Shown here one piece after another: positions 25,021-37,118 of a stretch of 64,000 nt of DNA; the stretch's first letter is position 1, and each line of letters starts with the position of its first letter. This DNA comes from Acanthornis magna (taxonomy: Eukaryota > Chordata > Aves > Passeriformes > Acanthizidae), in the NCBI GenBank assembly GCA_036785705.1, contig JAWUZG010000332.1:2852001-2916000 (forward strand), read 5' to 3'. The notes beneath the pieces were generated by a model. That model saw nothing but the letters and a program-made list of their open reading frames with translations, was not told the DNA's origin and ran no database searches. The position numbers were made by a program, and so were the translations under genes.

Positions 25021-28000
25021 CCTCTGGAAGGAGATGGAGCAGGACACTGTAGTCAAGACAAGTGACTAAACAAGCATTAAGCAGTTCGAGATCTGAGGGA
25101 ACAAAATCCAAAATATATGACCAGAGAAAGGAAGGAATAGAGTTGTTCTGTTATTGGACATTCCAATGAACTAAGAAATTGGAAAGTAATTGCTGTAGGA
25201 AGCTGGGATTCCTGCTCACTCTTGATCAGTTTGAATTTATGGTGAGCATTTCTCCACCATTTTTATTGTCATTTATTTATTGTCATATTTATTGTCATAC
25301 AACAGCTTCCTTGTGCCAAAATGTACGCAGTAATTCCAGGAATTAGGACAGAATTTGTCTTTTGTAAACAGGCAACCTGGAATGGGTCCAAGTGCATCAA
25401 GTGCAAATTTGTCTGGTTAGTGGGAATTTTTCTGGTAATCTAATTACTGAGGTAGCTTTTTTAGAACGTAAAACAGACAGGAGACAGATTTGGAAAATGC
25501 CAAACAAAAGCTTTGAATTTTCATTTGGAAGTCTAAACTGTTCACTTTTCCACTTCACACAAACAAGAAAGTTTTTTGACACAGAATTTCGGATTGGAAA
25601 TCTCTTCAGTGGGATTAGGCAGAATCAATATGCAGGGGGCAAAGGCAAACTCATGGAACAGAAGAGGGTGTCATGTTTGATTTGGTTTGGGATTTTTTTG
25701 TTAATCAGAACAGCATATCCAGTGGGAATATAGTCAAGTATTTTGACTACAGCAATGATTAACAGCACTGGTTACTGACACCTTGAGTCTATTCCTCAGA
25801 ACGTGAATTGCTACTGCCCGAGTATCCAAGGCCAAGAGCTCTTGCTGTTTCCATGTTATGATATTGACTTCCATTACCTAAACTCAACCTCAGCTTCACT
25901 TTTCTCTCCCATGTCACTTCCTAGTGCTCAGCTAACATCAACTCCTAAAATATGTGCAAAATGCATACTGAATTCAAAATTACACATTAGGCTAGACACA
26001 TTCAAGTGCCCATCCAACCTGGTAGCAGCTTTCTCTTCAGGTAGCTTTTAGGCAAGCTAGCTTAAGCCATTACAATCACAAACATTTCTGCAGGGCCTGG
26101 CATCAGACTCTAGCACCATCACCTTTTAGTGATGTCAATCTACCATATCCACATAAAAACAACAGGAAATGTGCCTTTGGAGTGCTGTTATGTTGAGACA
26201 GCACTCAGCCAAGTCAGACAGCAAGGTTTCCCTTCCAGGTGTTCACCTTTATCCTCACTGGTATTCCAGAGTCCTTATTGTGCTGACATTTAAGAAGGAC
26301 ATTCCCAGCAATACCAGAGCATCTCTGTATCCTCACTCCCCAACAACCTGGTCAATCCTGCAGCTGTGTCACCACCTGCTGTCACTGTCACTGTCACCCC
26401 CTGATCCATGAGCTGGGCATTTAAAGCCAGAGATTGAGCCCAGGTAGGCAGGGGCTCACATGTAGCTCAGTTCTCCTTAGCTGACATTTATTAGTGCCTG
26501 ACTAGAACAAGCTGGCCGTGGGTTCTGGGTTGGTGTCAATGCATTGTTTCATCTGTGTTTCTGTGATTTGATTGATGTGATGAAAAAAAAAAGCATTATT
26601 GGAGAGGGGACTGAGTGGGGGGGAAAAGGCTTCTAAAAACTCAAATGAAAGGCACTTTTAGTACTATTTCAGGAAGATGTATGGCGATTATAATGTCCTG
26701 CTCTACTTCATTTTTTTCCTTAGAAAATATTAAATCTCTCCAAAAAAGCAAAGCATTGCTGTACCAAAGTTACACACAGAGAAACAGGTAGAGAACACTC
26801 AGAGCAAAGGGCTTCCCACGCGCATTCAACCCTCCATACATGAATGAAGACTACTGTACTTGAAATAAAATTCCATTAAGTTAACCCCACATTTCTACCA
26901 CAAAGCTATTCTGTCACATCCAAGCATCAGTTTCCCTAAGCTTTTCATCATGGTGCACTTAAGAGTTATTTTTATCTGACCCCCAGAACAGGCTTTAAGT
27001 GCTGTAACATCTGGCTCATTTTCACATTCATTGCAATTGAGACTGAGAAGTTACTGAAAGTGATGACCCACAATATAAAAAAGTACCCACAATGAATTTG
27101 CAGCATCAATAAAGGCTGCAGCTCAGAATCAACCTGCAGTTTTTTCAATATCTTCAGGACAGCCATCTGGAGATGCTGCTGAGCTCCAAGAGATGAACAA
27201 GGTTCAGTTCAGTGGAATTAAAGTTGGAACTCTCACCTCTGAAACGAACTCCTGTGCCTTCTATGCTGCTGCAAAACTAAATACCAATAGTTCATTGTCC
27301 TCTGACTGCACAGAGCCTTTGTGAAGATAAAAAAACCCGTCGAATACTCAGAAACGTAAATGAAAACTGAGCCATATCTTCTGTATATATGATTACTAGA
27401 GAGCAATCATTTATACAGTAAGTGCAGTAGAGATCATGGCTAAGTCCAAGAGGCACCACAGACTCAATTTTCTTTTTACCATCCTGATCATCATCTCCCA
27501 AAGGAAGAAGGAACTGGAAAAATCCTCCCCTTAAATCTGAGTAGCTGTACAAAGACTAAATTTATACTCAATGTTTGGAACTCAGTGTTCAACCATCTTA
27601 TTGCTGCCTCAAAAAACTTTGTAGAAAGAAATCTTTAATTGTGCAAAATAAACTTCTGAAATCGTTCATCTAAATAAATATGCATTAGAAGTGTAGGGAT
27701 TTTTCTTCCTCAGCCCTTAAGTTTCTGGTGTTATAATCAAGGAAAAGATTTGTTCTTCCTGCTGAAGTTTATTACACAGTCTCTCATTTAAAACTCTCCA
27801 TTACCCTGGCAATAATAGAACTATTCCAAGAAACGACAAAAAATGTTTTTAGAGAGCAGCAGAGTTAGAAAATGTAGACTAAGAAGAAATACAACCATGA
27901 TGAAATACGTTAAGCTGTATACTTTGGGTATTACTTGTGTATACAGACACAGAAATTCCCAGATTTTGTAGTAGGCCTCCTGACCCATTCCATAGAATTG

Positions 28001-31000
28001 TTGCCAAAATCTCTTAAGTGTTCTGGATCTGCTTAATGCAAATATTTTGGTTGTAATTATTGATTACTTCACTCTTTTTTTCAGATCTTGGAAACGTATT
28101 TGCCTTCAACTCATTTAAGAACCCTAACATCTCTAAGACTACTTTTATTTCAACTACAAACACTTTCAGGAACCAAAAAATAGGGTTTTTTAAAACATGG
28201 GGGGGGGTTGTGGCTTTCTGGGGGTCTTTTTTGGAGGCAGTTCTTTTGCTTTATTTTTTTAACTACTGAAGTTGTATTTTACATTGTTAAAGTTCCATTA
28301 TCACAATTTTGCTACCAGTTCAATGTTCATCTGTCAAATTAAATGCATTCCTACAAATTGTGATTCAGATAATGGATACCTAAAGCTTCCCTTGAACAAG
28401 ATACTCAAAGTTCATTGCATCTAAATTACCTGCTTTGTAACTACTTCAACTGTGAAAGTTTTACTCAAACTAATCAGTACCTGTGTGTGCACACTATTTT
28501 TACACTCAAAAAGAACAAATTTTGAACCATTGCTCATCTTAAAGGGATTTCCAAAACGAGATCACAATCACTTAAGAGTGCCACTGACCTGCAGAGGCAG
28601 CTCAGCCCATTTAATGCACTAACCAATAGAAGTCTGCAGAGTTATTTCAGCACTCGTCTGGATTAGCTTTTGAAGCCTTCCTGGGCAAAAAATGTAATGT
28701 AATTTTCACTACTTATTACTAAACTACCTTTTAGATATTTGCATTTTATATATTCCCTGTAAAAACCAAAGTCCTCAAACTCATTGTAAAAATAAAAACA
28801 ATGTACCGCCTATGAGAGCAGAAATCAATATCTTAACTAGACCTTTTGACACTTCCCACAAAGTTATTTTCAGCAAATATGATGGGGGGGGGGGGGAGAA
28901 AGGCAGAAGTAGCAACTTGTTGCTGAATTTATGCACTCACTGCACTGAAAATTATCATTTTCATTTACTGTATTGTGTTCAGTGCAGATTGTTTGTGATC
29001 AGTGCTCATCACAGTAACACAATAGAAGAAATTTAAGACTATTTTTATTTATCCAAAATATTCAGGAAACCTATAGACCAAAATCACATGGCATTTAGTC
29101 TTTAAAGGCTTATAGAAAGGAATGGCAAGGATATTAATAACAAACAATAACCACCTCTCTTCATAGATAATTAATAATCCAGCACAGGTTGTCAACAATG
29201 CTCACTGAACTTCAGAAAAGGGTAATTTTTCAAAGTTCCTTTCAATTGCTGCCTCCAACAGCTACTCTCACCACCACTGAGGGCCCTCCCAGCTCAAGTT
29301 TATTCCCTTTGGAGCATTTTGATGAGCACAAAGTCCAGGAATGAATTCAGCATTTGAGATGCTGCCAACAGCAGTTCTCTGCCTACATTTGCTATTTTTT
29401 TAGTCTCATGTCACAGACCTTTTTAAAACTCATTCACTATAGCTGACTCTCCATTCTGAAATTAGAAATTTCAGGGTTAGTCACCACCCACCGAGGCAGG
29501 GCAGTGAGGTTTCAGTCGCTGTGACCTGTTCTGCAGCCTGGTTCAGGGGGAGCACACACACACTCACAGCCATCCCATCCGTGCGTGAGCTGGGGATCCT
29601 CTGTGCCCCTGCAGCTCCTCCGCCTCTGCACAGACACATTTCAGACACAAAGCCCTTCAGCCACACCTCATGAATTTCGATTTTACAAATCCTCTTCTGG
29701 AACAGGAAATTTCTAGGAATTAGCTGCAACAACTCTATGTGCTGCAAGACAGGCAAAGTCCTTTTCAGATGGGACACAGTATTTCCTGTCTCAAGTGAAG
29801 AGGATGATTTGTGCTACTGTGTGGATCTTATGTACATCCTTCCATGACTTTGTGTTTGGGGGACAACTGGGATAGAAAGATTCTGCATCTTTCCTGATTC
29901 TAAACCACCTTAAGCACATAAATGCTGTTTAACTACAATAACCTGTTCTGGTAAAAGCTGCATAACACTCAGCTGCCTTTTCTCTCCTCATGAGTAAAGT
30001 GAGACCTAGGAGATGCCTCAAGGTGAAGGGGTAGATGAGGCAGATGATGCCTCAAGGGGAAGGAGCAGAAGAATAGCAGAATGACAAATCAGTTAACAGC
30101 GATGCAGAAGGACAAATTCAAGGAGCACACAGCAGGAGCTTTGCACATCAGTTCCCTGTTGCAACTCCCATGGAAAAAAAATCTATCATAGAAGGAGAGG
30201 CCCTCAGAACAGCATGATTCTTACAGTGCAATAACAAAACAGCTACTGAAAGGCTCAGCTTTAGCACTAAATTCTGCCCTAAGGTGACATTAAGTTGAAT
30301 ATATTACTGAAGGCCACATCTTCTCTAATAGCAACGCTACCAAAACCAAGTCATGATAATGGCGTCATGAATGACAACGTTTTTATGGCTAAATATTGCC
30401 ATGAGGTAACTGCTTTTGGAAAAAAAGAAACCACCCTGTTATGGTAAGGTGTTTTCCTTCAAAATACTCGATTCAAACTGGATTAGATACATGTTCTACA
30501 TTCATTATTCACACACATCTTTCAGTTCATCAGGTGTATTTAACCACCCCATAAGAAAAATTTACTTGGAGAAGGAATGAGCTATTAGTAGACTTTGATT
30601 AAATAGCAGTGAACTTGGCAGAATAGGTGTTGGAAATCTCAGACTAAAACCAGCACCCTCTTAGGATTATTTAGTCCATTTATTCTTCTGTAAAATTAAG
30701 ACATTTCTACTTGACTCTTAAACTGAACCAGCTAATCAGAGTTGAAAGAGTCCTCCTTCTCTGCTCTCCTGGTGCACAGAGCTGTTCCATACTGATTTTG
30801 GCCACCAGAAACTGGACCTGCTAATTCCCTGTTCTACTCTGGAATCTGGCCAAGATCTGTCAGCCTATCTTCATGGACTTCTTCATTTGACAGTTTTTAT
30901 CTTTAATTTCAAATGTGAATGTTCTGTAGCTATAAACAAGTATTTGGCATAATAAAAGCATGATTTATAACAGGACTTCAATACATACATGAACTCTAGA

Positions 31001-32307
31001 ACAATTACTGCTAACAATGCACAAACATATCAGGAAGACAAGACTGGGAAGCATTCCAGAAACACCCTCCAATGGAGCAGACAGAAAATGTACACTAACA
31101 GGATGAACGAGGTTCACACACTTACTGCAGAGAGGACAGACTTGTCAGAAGATTTTGAGTTTCCTTTTGAAGCCAGTTGTTGAGTGACTAAGGTATCCAA
31201 CCTCACCCCCTAAACCAACTAACTTCAAAACCAGGCAGCAGGAAGAATGTTTAAAAAGGAGCCGTGTTTGTGCTGTCTTCAGTTTTGTTGTTAAAAAGAA
31301 CCAAGGATGGAAAACGTTGCTTATCTTTCGTATGTCTTAGCCTTAAACTACATCCACACATCACACTAAGTCAAAAATAACTATCTGAAGTAGTAAAGAT
31401 CATACACTTAAGAAGTAACCCAGAATGCTCCTTTTGGGGAAAAAATCCTAACAAAAAAAAAAATCCCTACAACAACAGTCATAATATCCTCATTTTCTCT
31501 TGTTAACAAATAATAATCCTTGTGTTACTGAAAAAAAAAATTATTTGTTAATGATGCTGTTGAAGAACACTCAAGGTAAAACTGTGCTAAGTGTTCCTTG
31601 AAAATACCTGTCCTTTCCTGCACTGAAAAACACTTAGTGTGCTTATCGAATCTAGGGCCAAAGTATGACATTTTGTGTAACCTAAATATTTAATAGGATC
31701 ATTGGTGTTATTTAGAGACACACTGCATATGGAATTGCTTCTTAAGTGAACTTGAAAAAGGACTCCTAAAGCTATATTCCAAAGTTGAAATAGAGTGAAA
31801 TTTCATCTTAAAATTAAAGCCAGTTGGATTATTATAGACTAAAAAATGCTGGTTAAGTCCATGCTACCATATCACATTGCAGGATATGCACAAATTTATT
31901 ATTAAAGTTCCAATGTTTTAAGATCTAAATAGATTCTTATTAGTTACTAGGAGAAATAACTTGCTTCTTTTTAGTGTCCAGTAACACATAAACAAGTGAT
32001 GAGTGATGAATGTTCCCATCAAAAATGTTTGTACAGTAGTCCGGGTATGAGAAATTATCCCAGAAGATTGTAGAGGAAAGTGACAGCAAGAGCTATTGCT
32101 TCAAGTGTGTGGATCGTCATTCACCTCCTACAAGCGACACTATAAATCAGTGTCCCCGAGTACTCCATCTGAATAATGGTGCTCTAATCATGAGAGAACC
32201 TCCAGGAATGATGGGCCCAAAATTCCTTTGCTTCCACACCAGAGATGCTGGAGCTGACAGTGGGGAGCTGCAGGTGGTGACAGTGTTCAGCACATCACAG
32301 GTGGAGG
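25021..32307. other. Intergenic DNA, no gene seen
   Basis: This is mostly AT-rich unique sequence. Small items include three imperfect TTTATTGTCAT copies (25258-25300), homopolymer G runs at 28199-28207 and 28884-28896, and a roughly 33-bp imperfect duplication of a GATGCCTCAAGG block (30012-30066). The open frames are short and none is recognisable. Confidence 0.4.
28884..28896 (+). repeat. Poly(G) run, 13 bases
   Basis: This is an uninterrupted G13 in AT-rich DNA. Such runs are unstable and error-prone in assemblies, so its length is uncertain. Confidence 0.8.
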
Positions 32308-32592
32308 TGTTGGATTGTTCTGCACAAGGTGAGCTCTGCTCTGTGTCTGTACCTGGCCCAGAGGGGTGGCACTGCTCAGAATGAGCCCCACTCTGTGCCT
32401 GGTGTTGGATTGTTCTGCACAAGGTGACCCTTGCTCTGTGTCTGTACCTGACCCAGAGGGGTGGCACTGCTCAGAGCGAGCCCCGCTCTGTGTGTGGTGT
32501 TGGTTTATTCTGCACAAGGTGAGCCCTGGTCTGTGTCTGTACGTGACCCAGAGGGGTGGCACTGCTCAGAGCGAGCCCCGCTCTGTGTGTGG
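32308..32592. repeat. 95-bp tandem triplication
   Basis: Three consecutive 95-bp copies begin at 32308, 32403 and 32498, each opening TGTTGG. They share blocks such as TTCTGCACAAGGTGA, CTCTGTGTCTGTAC and CCAGAGGGGTGGCACTGCTC, with scattered substitutions. Each copy has a splice-donor-like CACAAG|GTGA; the first and third read GTGAGC. The unit is GC-richer than its surroundings and not a multiple of 3. The repeated Ser/Cys-rich frames across it are therefore a by-product, and no gene is called. Confidence 0.9.
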
Positions 32593-35500
32593 GGCCACAA
32601 GCTCTGCTTTGGAGCCAGGAATGAAATTGGACTCTTACACAGCAGAATCTGAACTTTCTGCTAACAAAACACATCCCTACTGCCCACTGCACACAGAGCT
32701 GACTGCTGAGTGCCCCATTCCCTCCACAGACAGGTCTGCCCTCGGCACGCAGCTCAAACTATTTTGTTTTCATACCCAGCCTGGTGCAGCTGCCTGAGGA
32801 ACAGACTCCCCTTGCTCCACATCCCCTCTGAGAGATCTGCAGCAGGTTTGATCAGCCGAGGAGCTGCCCAGAGGCACGGCCAGCCTCACAGGATGGGTCC
32901 TGCTCCTTGTGCTGGGTCAGCCCATGGGGGAGTGAAGGCTCTTTGCTGGGGATGGGACCATACACAGCGAGTGAGAAACACGAATTGATAACAGATAATC
33001 ACACATTCAGACACTGCAGGGGGCATCAGGGATCTGCAGCCCCTCCAAGCACCTCTGTTACCCTTACTCTGCTCATCTGTTAACACATTTCGGTCAATAA
33101 CCCAGAACAATCAGCCATGGACAGCTGAGCATCTCCTGCACGAAATGTTTACTGTGAGCACTTGGGAGCTTTTCTGTTTAACTGTCTCAGCCTTTACATT
33201 TCAATGTAACTGGCCAATGCACTCCTGCTTCCATAACCAGAAAACAACTCTAAGATACCTCACATGCATGGCAGCTTCAGCAATCAGGGAAAAGAGCAAA
33301 ATTCTCAGATCATTACGTTCCTCTAATTACTGATGGGTGTGTTACTGGTACATCTTGAGTAAAGAGGGAAAAAAAAAAAAAAAGACATCATTTGTTTCTT
33401 TCAAGCTCCCTTTCCTTTCTGAGGAACGCCCAGAGGAGCCAGCTGGCACTCACAAACTCTCACTACTTATTGCAAGACAAATGTTTACTTCCTTTATGAA
33501 GTGCTAAAGTAGCACATCACTGACAGTTTAATACCAGGACAAAAAGCAATTTCCTGGAGAAATCAAAAAAGTAACCTTGATTAAAACAATCAAGAACCAA
33601 TTTTGAGACACTGAGTTATCAGCTGAAACAAGAAAGACTAAAATTGGGCTCAAATTTATTTATTTTCTATGGTAGCATCCTAGATTTCACTGAAAATAAA
33701 GTTTCTGTTAATTAACTGCTTGAGAGTTTAACTAGTGCACTGCTGCTAAATAACACTCAGGGCTGATTCAGAGGTCAGGGCGCTTGGTTTTTTCTAACAT
33801 TATGTTGTGAACAATCAATCTACTTCACATTCTAATAGACATAGGACTTTTTTGTGTTTAAGTCATGAAGGATCATCACCTACTGCTGGAAAGCTTTCTA
33901 TTGCCCTGCTGTTTACTGTAATTGTGAAACTCACTTTGAGAACACTCTCTCACCCAGCTTTGAACTCATCAGCTGCTACACCAAAGCTGCTATAGGAAAC
34001 CAATCCCATGGGGATGGGAAAAAAGCCCCCACAGAAATGAAACCCAAACAAAATCCAACCATGCAACCAAAAAAGGACAGTGTTTCTCAGTGTAAGACAC
34101 TAACAAAGAATAGAGTTCTCCCAAGGTATACTCAGCTTATCCGTGGTCTCTTAGAACTGATGTTCACACACTACAGCCCATTTTTCCCAAGTCTGTACCA
34201 GAAATAGAAAAAACTTATATCCAAAGGTAGCTGTAAAACAGCACAGTTTGAAAATTTATTATCTTGGAATAAGCATAAAATCAAAGTCAGCAAAGAAGAA
34301 AGCACCCCAAAATATTAAACCCTGAAAGTATTCACACTCACTATTTCTTCTGTGGTTTTCTGACAGTTTAACAGTTCCTGAGAAACTTTGATCCTTTGCC
34401 AATTGCTTCCTTTCCCCTGATCCATGCCAGCTTGCTGCAACCATTTCCTTGGTCTTCCAACACCTTCCCCTTTTCCTAACTTCCTTTACCTTTTCAGTTT
34501 AAGGCTTGATTCAGGATATGAAGACCCTATATCTACATATAGATACTTCTGTCCTTGCTCTATAGAGGTATTTAGCCACCTTTTCAATAGTAACTCCATT
34601 ATTTGATACATTTCACAATTTGAAATGTGCTAATAAATGAAACAAAGGTATCAGAAAATATTATTCCTTCCATTTGTTATTACCATGTTGCTGCTGTAAC
34701 TAAAATTCTTTTAGAATTTCTATAAATTGATAGAAGCAAAACAAAGTAACAGATTTTGGGCTTTTAAAATAAAAAACTGAAAGGATGCCCAGGGAACTCA
34801 AGACAGTAAGGGCTACATTAAACTTTTTTTCTCACTTGATCTTAACTCATTCATTTTTGGTTGACCCAGAAATAATTTTCTTCTACTCAATAGAGACTCA
34901 TGAGAATCAGGAATTCAGAGCTGACAGGATTATTTTTATGTTCACACTTGTAGTCTATTTTAGATTATTAGAATATTAGAGAAAAAATCCACCAGGGAGA
35001 GTTGAAGGCTTCAAATCAGTTTTTCTTTAAATGGTGATTTATCTATGTAAATTACAGATTAAATGACAGAAATGTGGCCAAGGTCACCAGTTGTGCCCCT
35101 GCCAAAAGCAGACAGGAACAGGGCTGGCTGCAAAGCTGAGGGTCAGTGGCTGACCCACAGTGAGGGCTGAGAGCATGGGAAACACTGCCCTTGAGGGACC
35201 TAACAGCGAGCAAACATGTTGGTCTAAACTAAAAATCTTGCCCAGAGATAAGGAAATATCCATTCTTTCCGAAGGCATCTTACCAGGATCACAAGTACAA
35301 GCACAACTGTCTCAGAACTCTGGAGGAGGAGAAGAAAACTCACTTAAATCCACAAAGAGCAACAAAAAAGTTTGAGGAATAATTGGATAGAGGGGAACTT
35401 GCTAAGTTACTAACATGGAAATAGGTGAACTTTGCTTACACTTGAGGGTGTGGGCTAATCAGCAACCAATAAATTGATTTCTAAGCACTTCTTCCTGTGG

Positions 35501-37000
35501 CCTCAGGACATGAACTAATCTAGGCTGAAAATAATTTTGAAGATCTAATTAAGTCATTAGCTTGAAGTAAAAAAGAGTCTCTTCCTCATCACAAACAGCT
35601 GCACAAGCCACAACAAAGCAAGCAGGGATGTTTGTCAGAGCTCTAGAAATCCTGTCAGCAGGAAAAGCTGTCAGGAGCCAGCCTGTTAAACTCAGAGGCA
35701 CATGGCACACTCAGAGCCCAGTGTCACACTCGGTGGTGACAATTCACCTCCCAGCCATGGCAGCTAAATTACAGAACACTGGGGAACACCTGCTCCACAT
35801 CCTTTAGTAAGACTAGAGTAAACCTTCAAAAACACAAAAACTCTGCAAACTGCAAGAAATGAGATTTCTTGCAACACCATTTCATTTGGAGTATTTTTAG
35901 AGATAAAGAAATTATAAGAAGATAGGGGAGTACCTATTAAGATTCAGTCTGGGCACCACAGACTACAAACTACCAAAGCACAAAATATCCTTGAGAAACT
36001 CACCTTGGATAGGAATTCCTACGGATTCTCCACATAGCTTAAAGGTTTTGATCATGCGCAATTAAACCAACAGCCCCTAAAGCTCACCTGGGTACCTATT
36101 GCTTCACTAACACAACATCTTTCTTTCAGAACTCCACAGAATTCCCTTATTCAAGGTAATAATTATTTTTATTTTCATTCAACCAATCACATGATCAAAT
36201 ACACTTCAAAAGCATGCTGCTGGCAATATCTGGAATTAATGAAGAGAGCACTGGAGAACAATGCAAAAATTCAAAATTAACCAGATAGTCTGGATGAATA
36301 CTGTGGCTGTTAAGGAATGATGAGTCCAGATTCCTGCAAGCCATTAATCAGGAATTCAGGCAAAATAAGAGAACAATAGTTAGGGGCAACAGTGGATCAC
36401 AAACCCCAAAACAATTCTCTTGAGAGAGCAGTAAGGGAAGCAGTACATAGCTGGAATACAGCCACCCACCCAAACCCCAATATAGCCCAGCCAAGCTGAT
36501 GGGAGACACGAGAGGCACTCCAGAGAGGGCAGAACAGGCACCAGAATACAACTGAGAGGAGGCTCACCGAGTGGGAGTGTAGCCTAAGGGGAGGCAAACT
36601 TAAGTACACAAGGAGGGAACAAAGATAAACAAACAAGTCTTTAAGTCAGGAGAGATCAGAAGAGTTCCTTCTTTGCCTGATGGGCAATTAGCACTGGACC
36701 TGGAGTTACTTCCTGCCACTGAAGTGACAGATTCTTGACCAATGCTAAGAAAAATTTTCTAATATGAGTAGAGAAATACCATTTCCAGTAGTTGTTTATC
36801 ACTAAGGAACAGCATTTAGGCACACAGTAAACACTTCCGAAAGGGTTTAGGAACAGAAAATCAGAAAAATGCATAAAGTAGTCTCAATTTATTATTAAAA
36901 TTATTGTTAATTTTAAAAATATGACACAACATCCTAACTTGTACCTATTAGATATATACTATTACCACAAACTTCAGGAATCTGTTTTGGACTTTTTAGC
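32593..37000. other. Intergenic DNA, no gene seen
   Basis: No recognisable coding sequence, RNA gene or mobile element is seen. A 15-base A run lies at 33369-33383. The segment around 36350-36640 is GC-richer and open on the minus strand for 79 codons (Leu/Ser-rich), but I could not relate it to any family. A C/A-rich stretch occurs near 34020-34075. Confidence 0.4.
33369..33383 (+). repeat. Poly(A) run, 15 bases
   Basis: This is an uninterrupted A15, not preceded by any element I recognise. Confidence 0.8.
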
Positions 37001-37118
37001 TTTGGGGGTTTTTTGGTTGGGGTTTTTTTTTGGGGGTTTTGTTTTTGTTTTTTTTTTTTGTTTTTTGGGGGGTTTTTTTGTTTGGTTTTTTTTGTTTGTT
37101 TTTTTGTTTTGGGTGTTT
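37001..37118 (+). repeat. 118-bp tract of only G and T
   Basis: No A or C occurs across the whole interval. G runs of 5, 4, 5, 6 and 3 (37004, 37019, 37032, 37067, 37111) are separated by T-rich spacers. The tract can be read as a low-complexity open frame of Phe/Gly/Val residues, which is an artefact. Its G runs could support G-quadruplex formation, although some T loops are long. The A/C tract at 57965 has the same character on the opposite strand. Confidence 0.95.

Noticed and set aside
28432..28482. Minus-strand 51-nt open segment between AG and CAG|GTAATT
   Set aside because: It is very short and the acceptor lacks a pyrimidine tract.
36002..36090. Two strong minus-strand donors (AAG|GTGAGT and CAG|GTGAGC) about 80 bp apart
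   Set aside because: The sequence between them has stops in all three frames, and no good acceptor is present upstream of the second.
36348..36636. Leu/Ser-rich minus-strand frames of 67-79 codons
   Set aside because: No homology, domain or splice context was recognised; it could be part of an old repeat, but I cannot show that.
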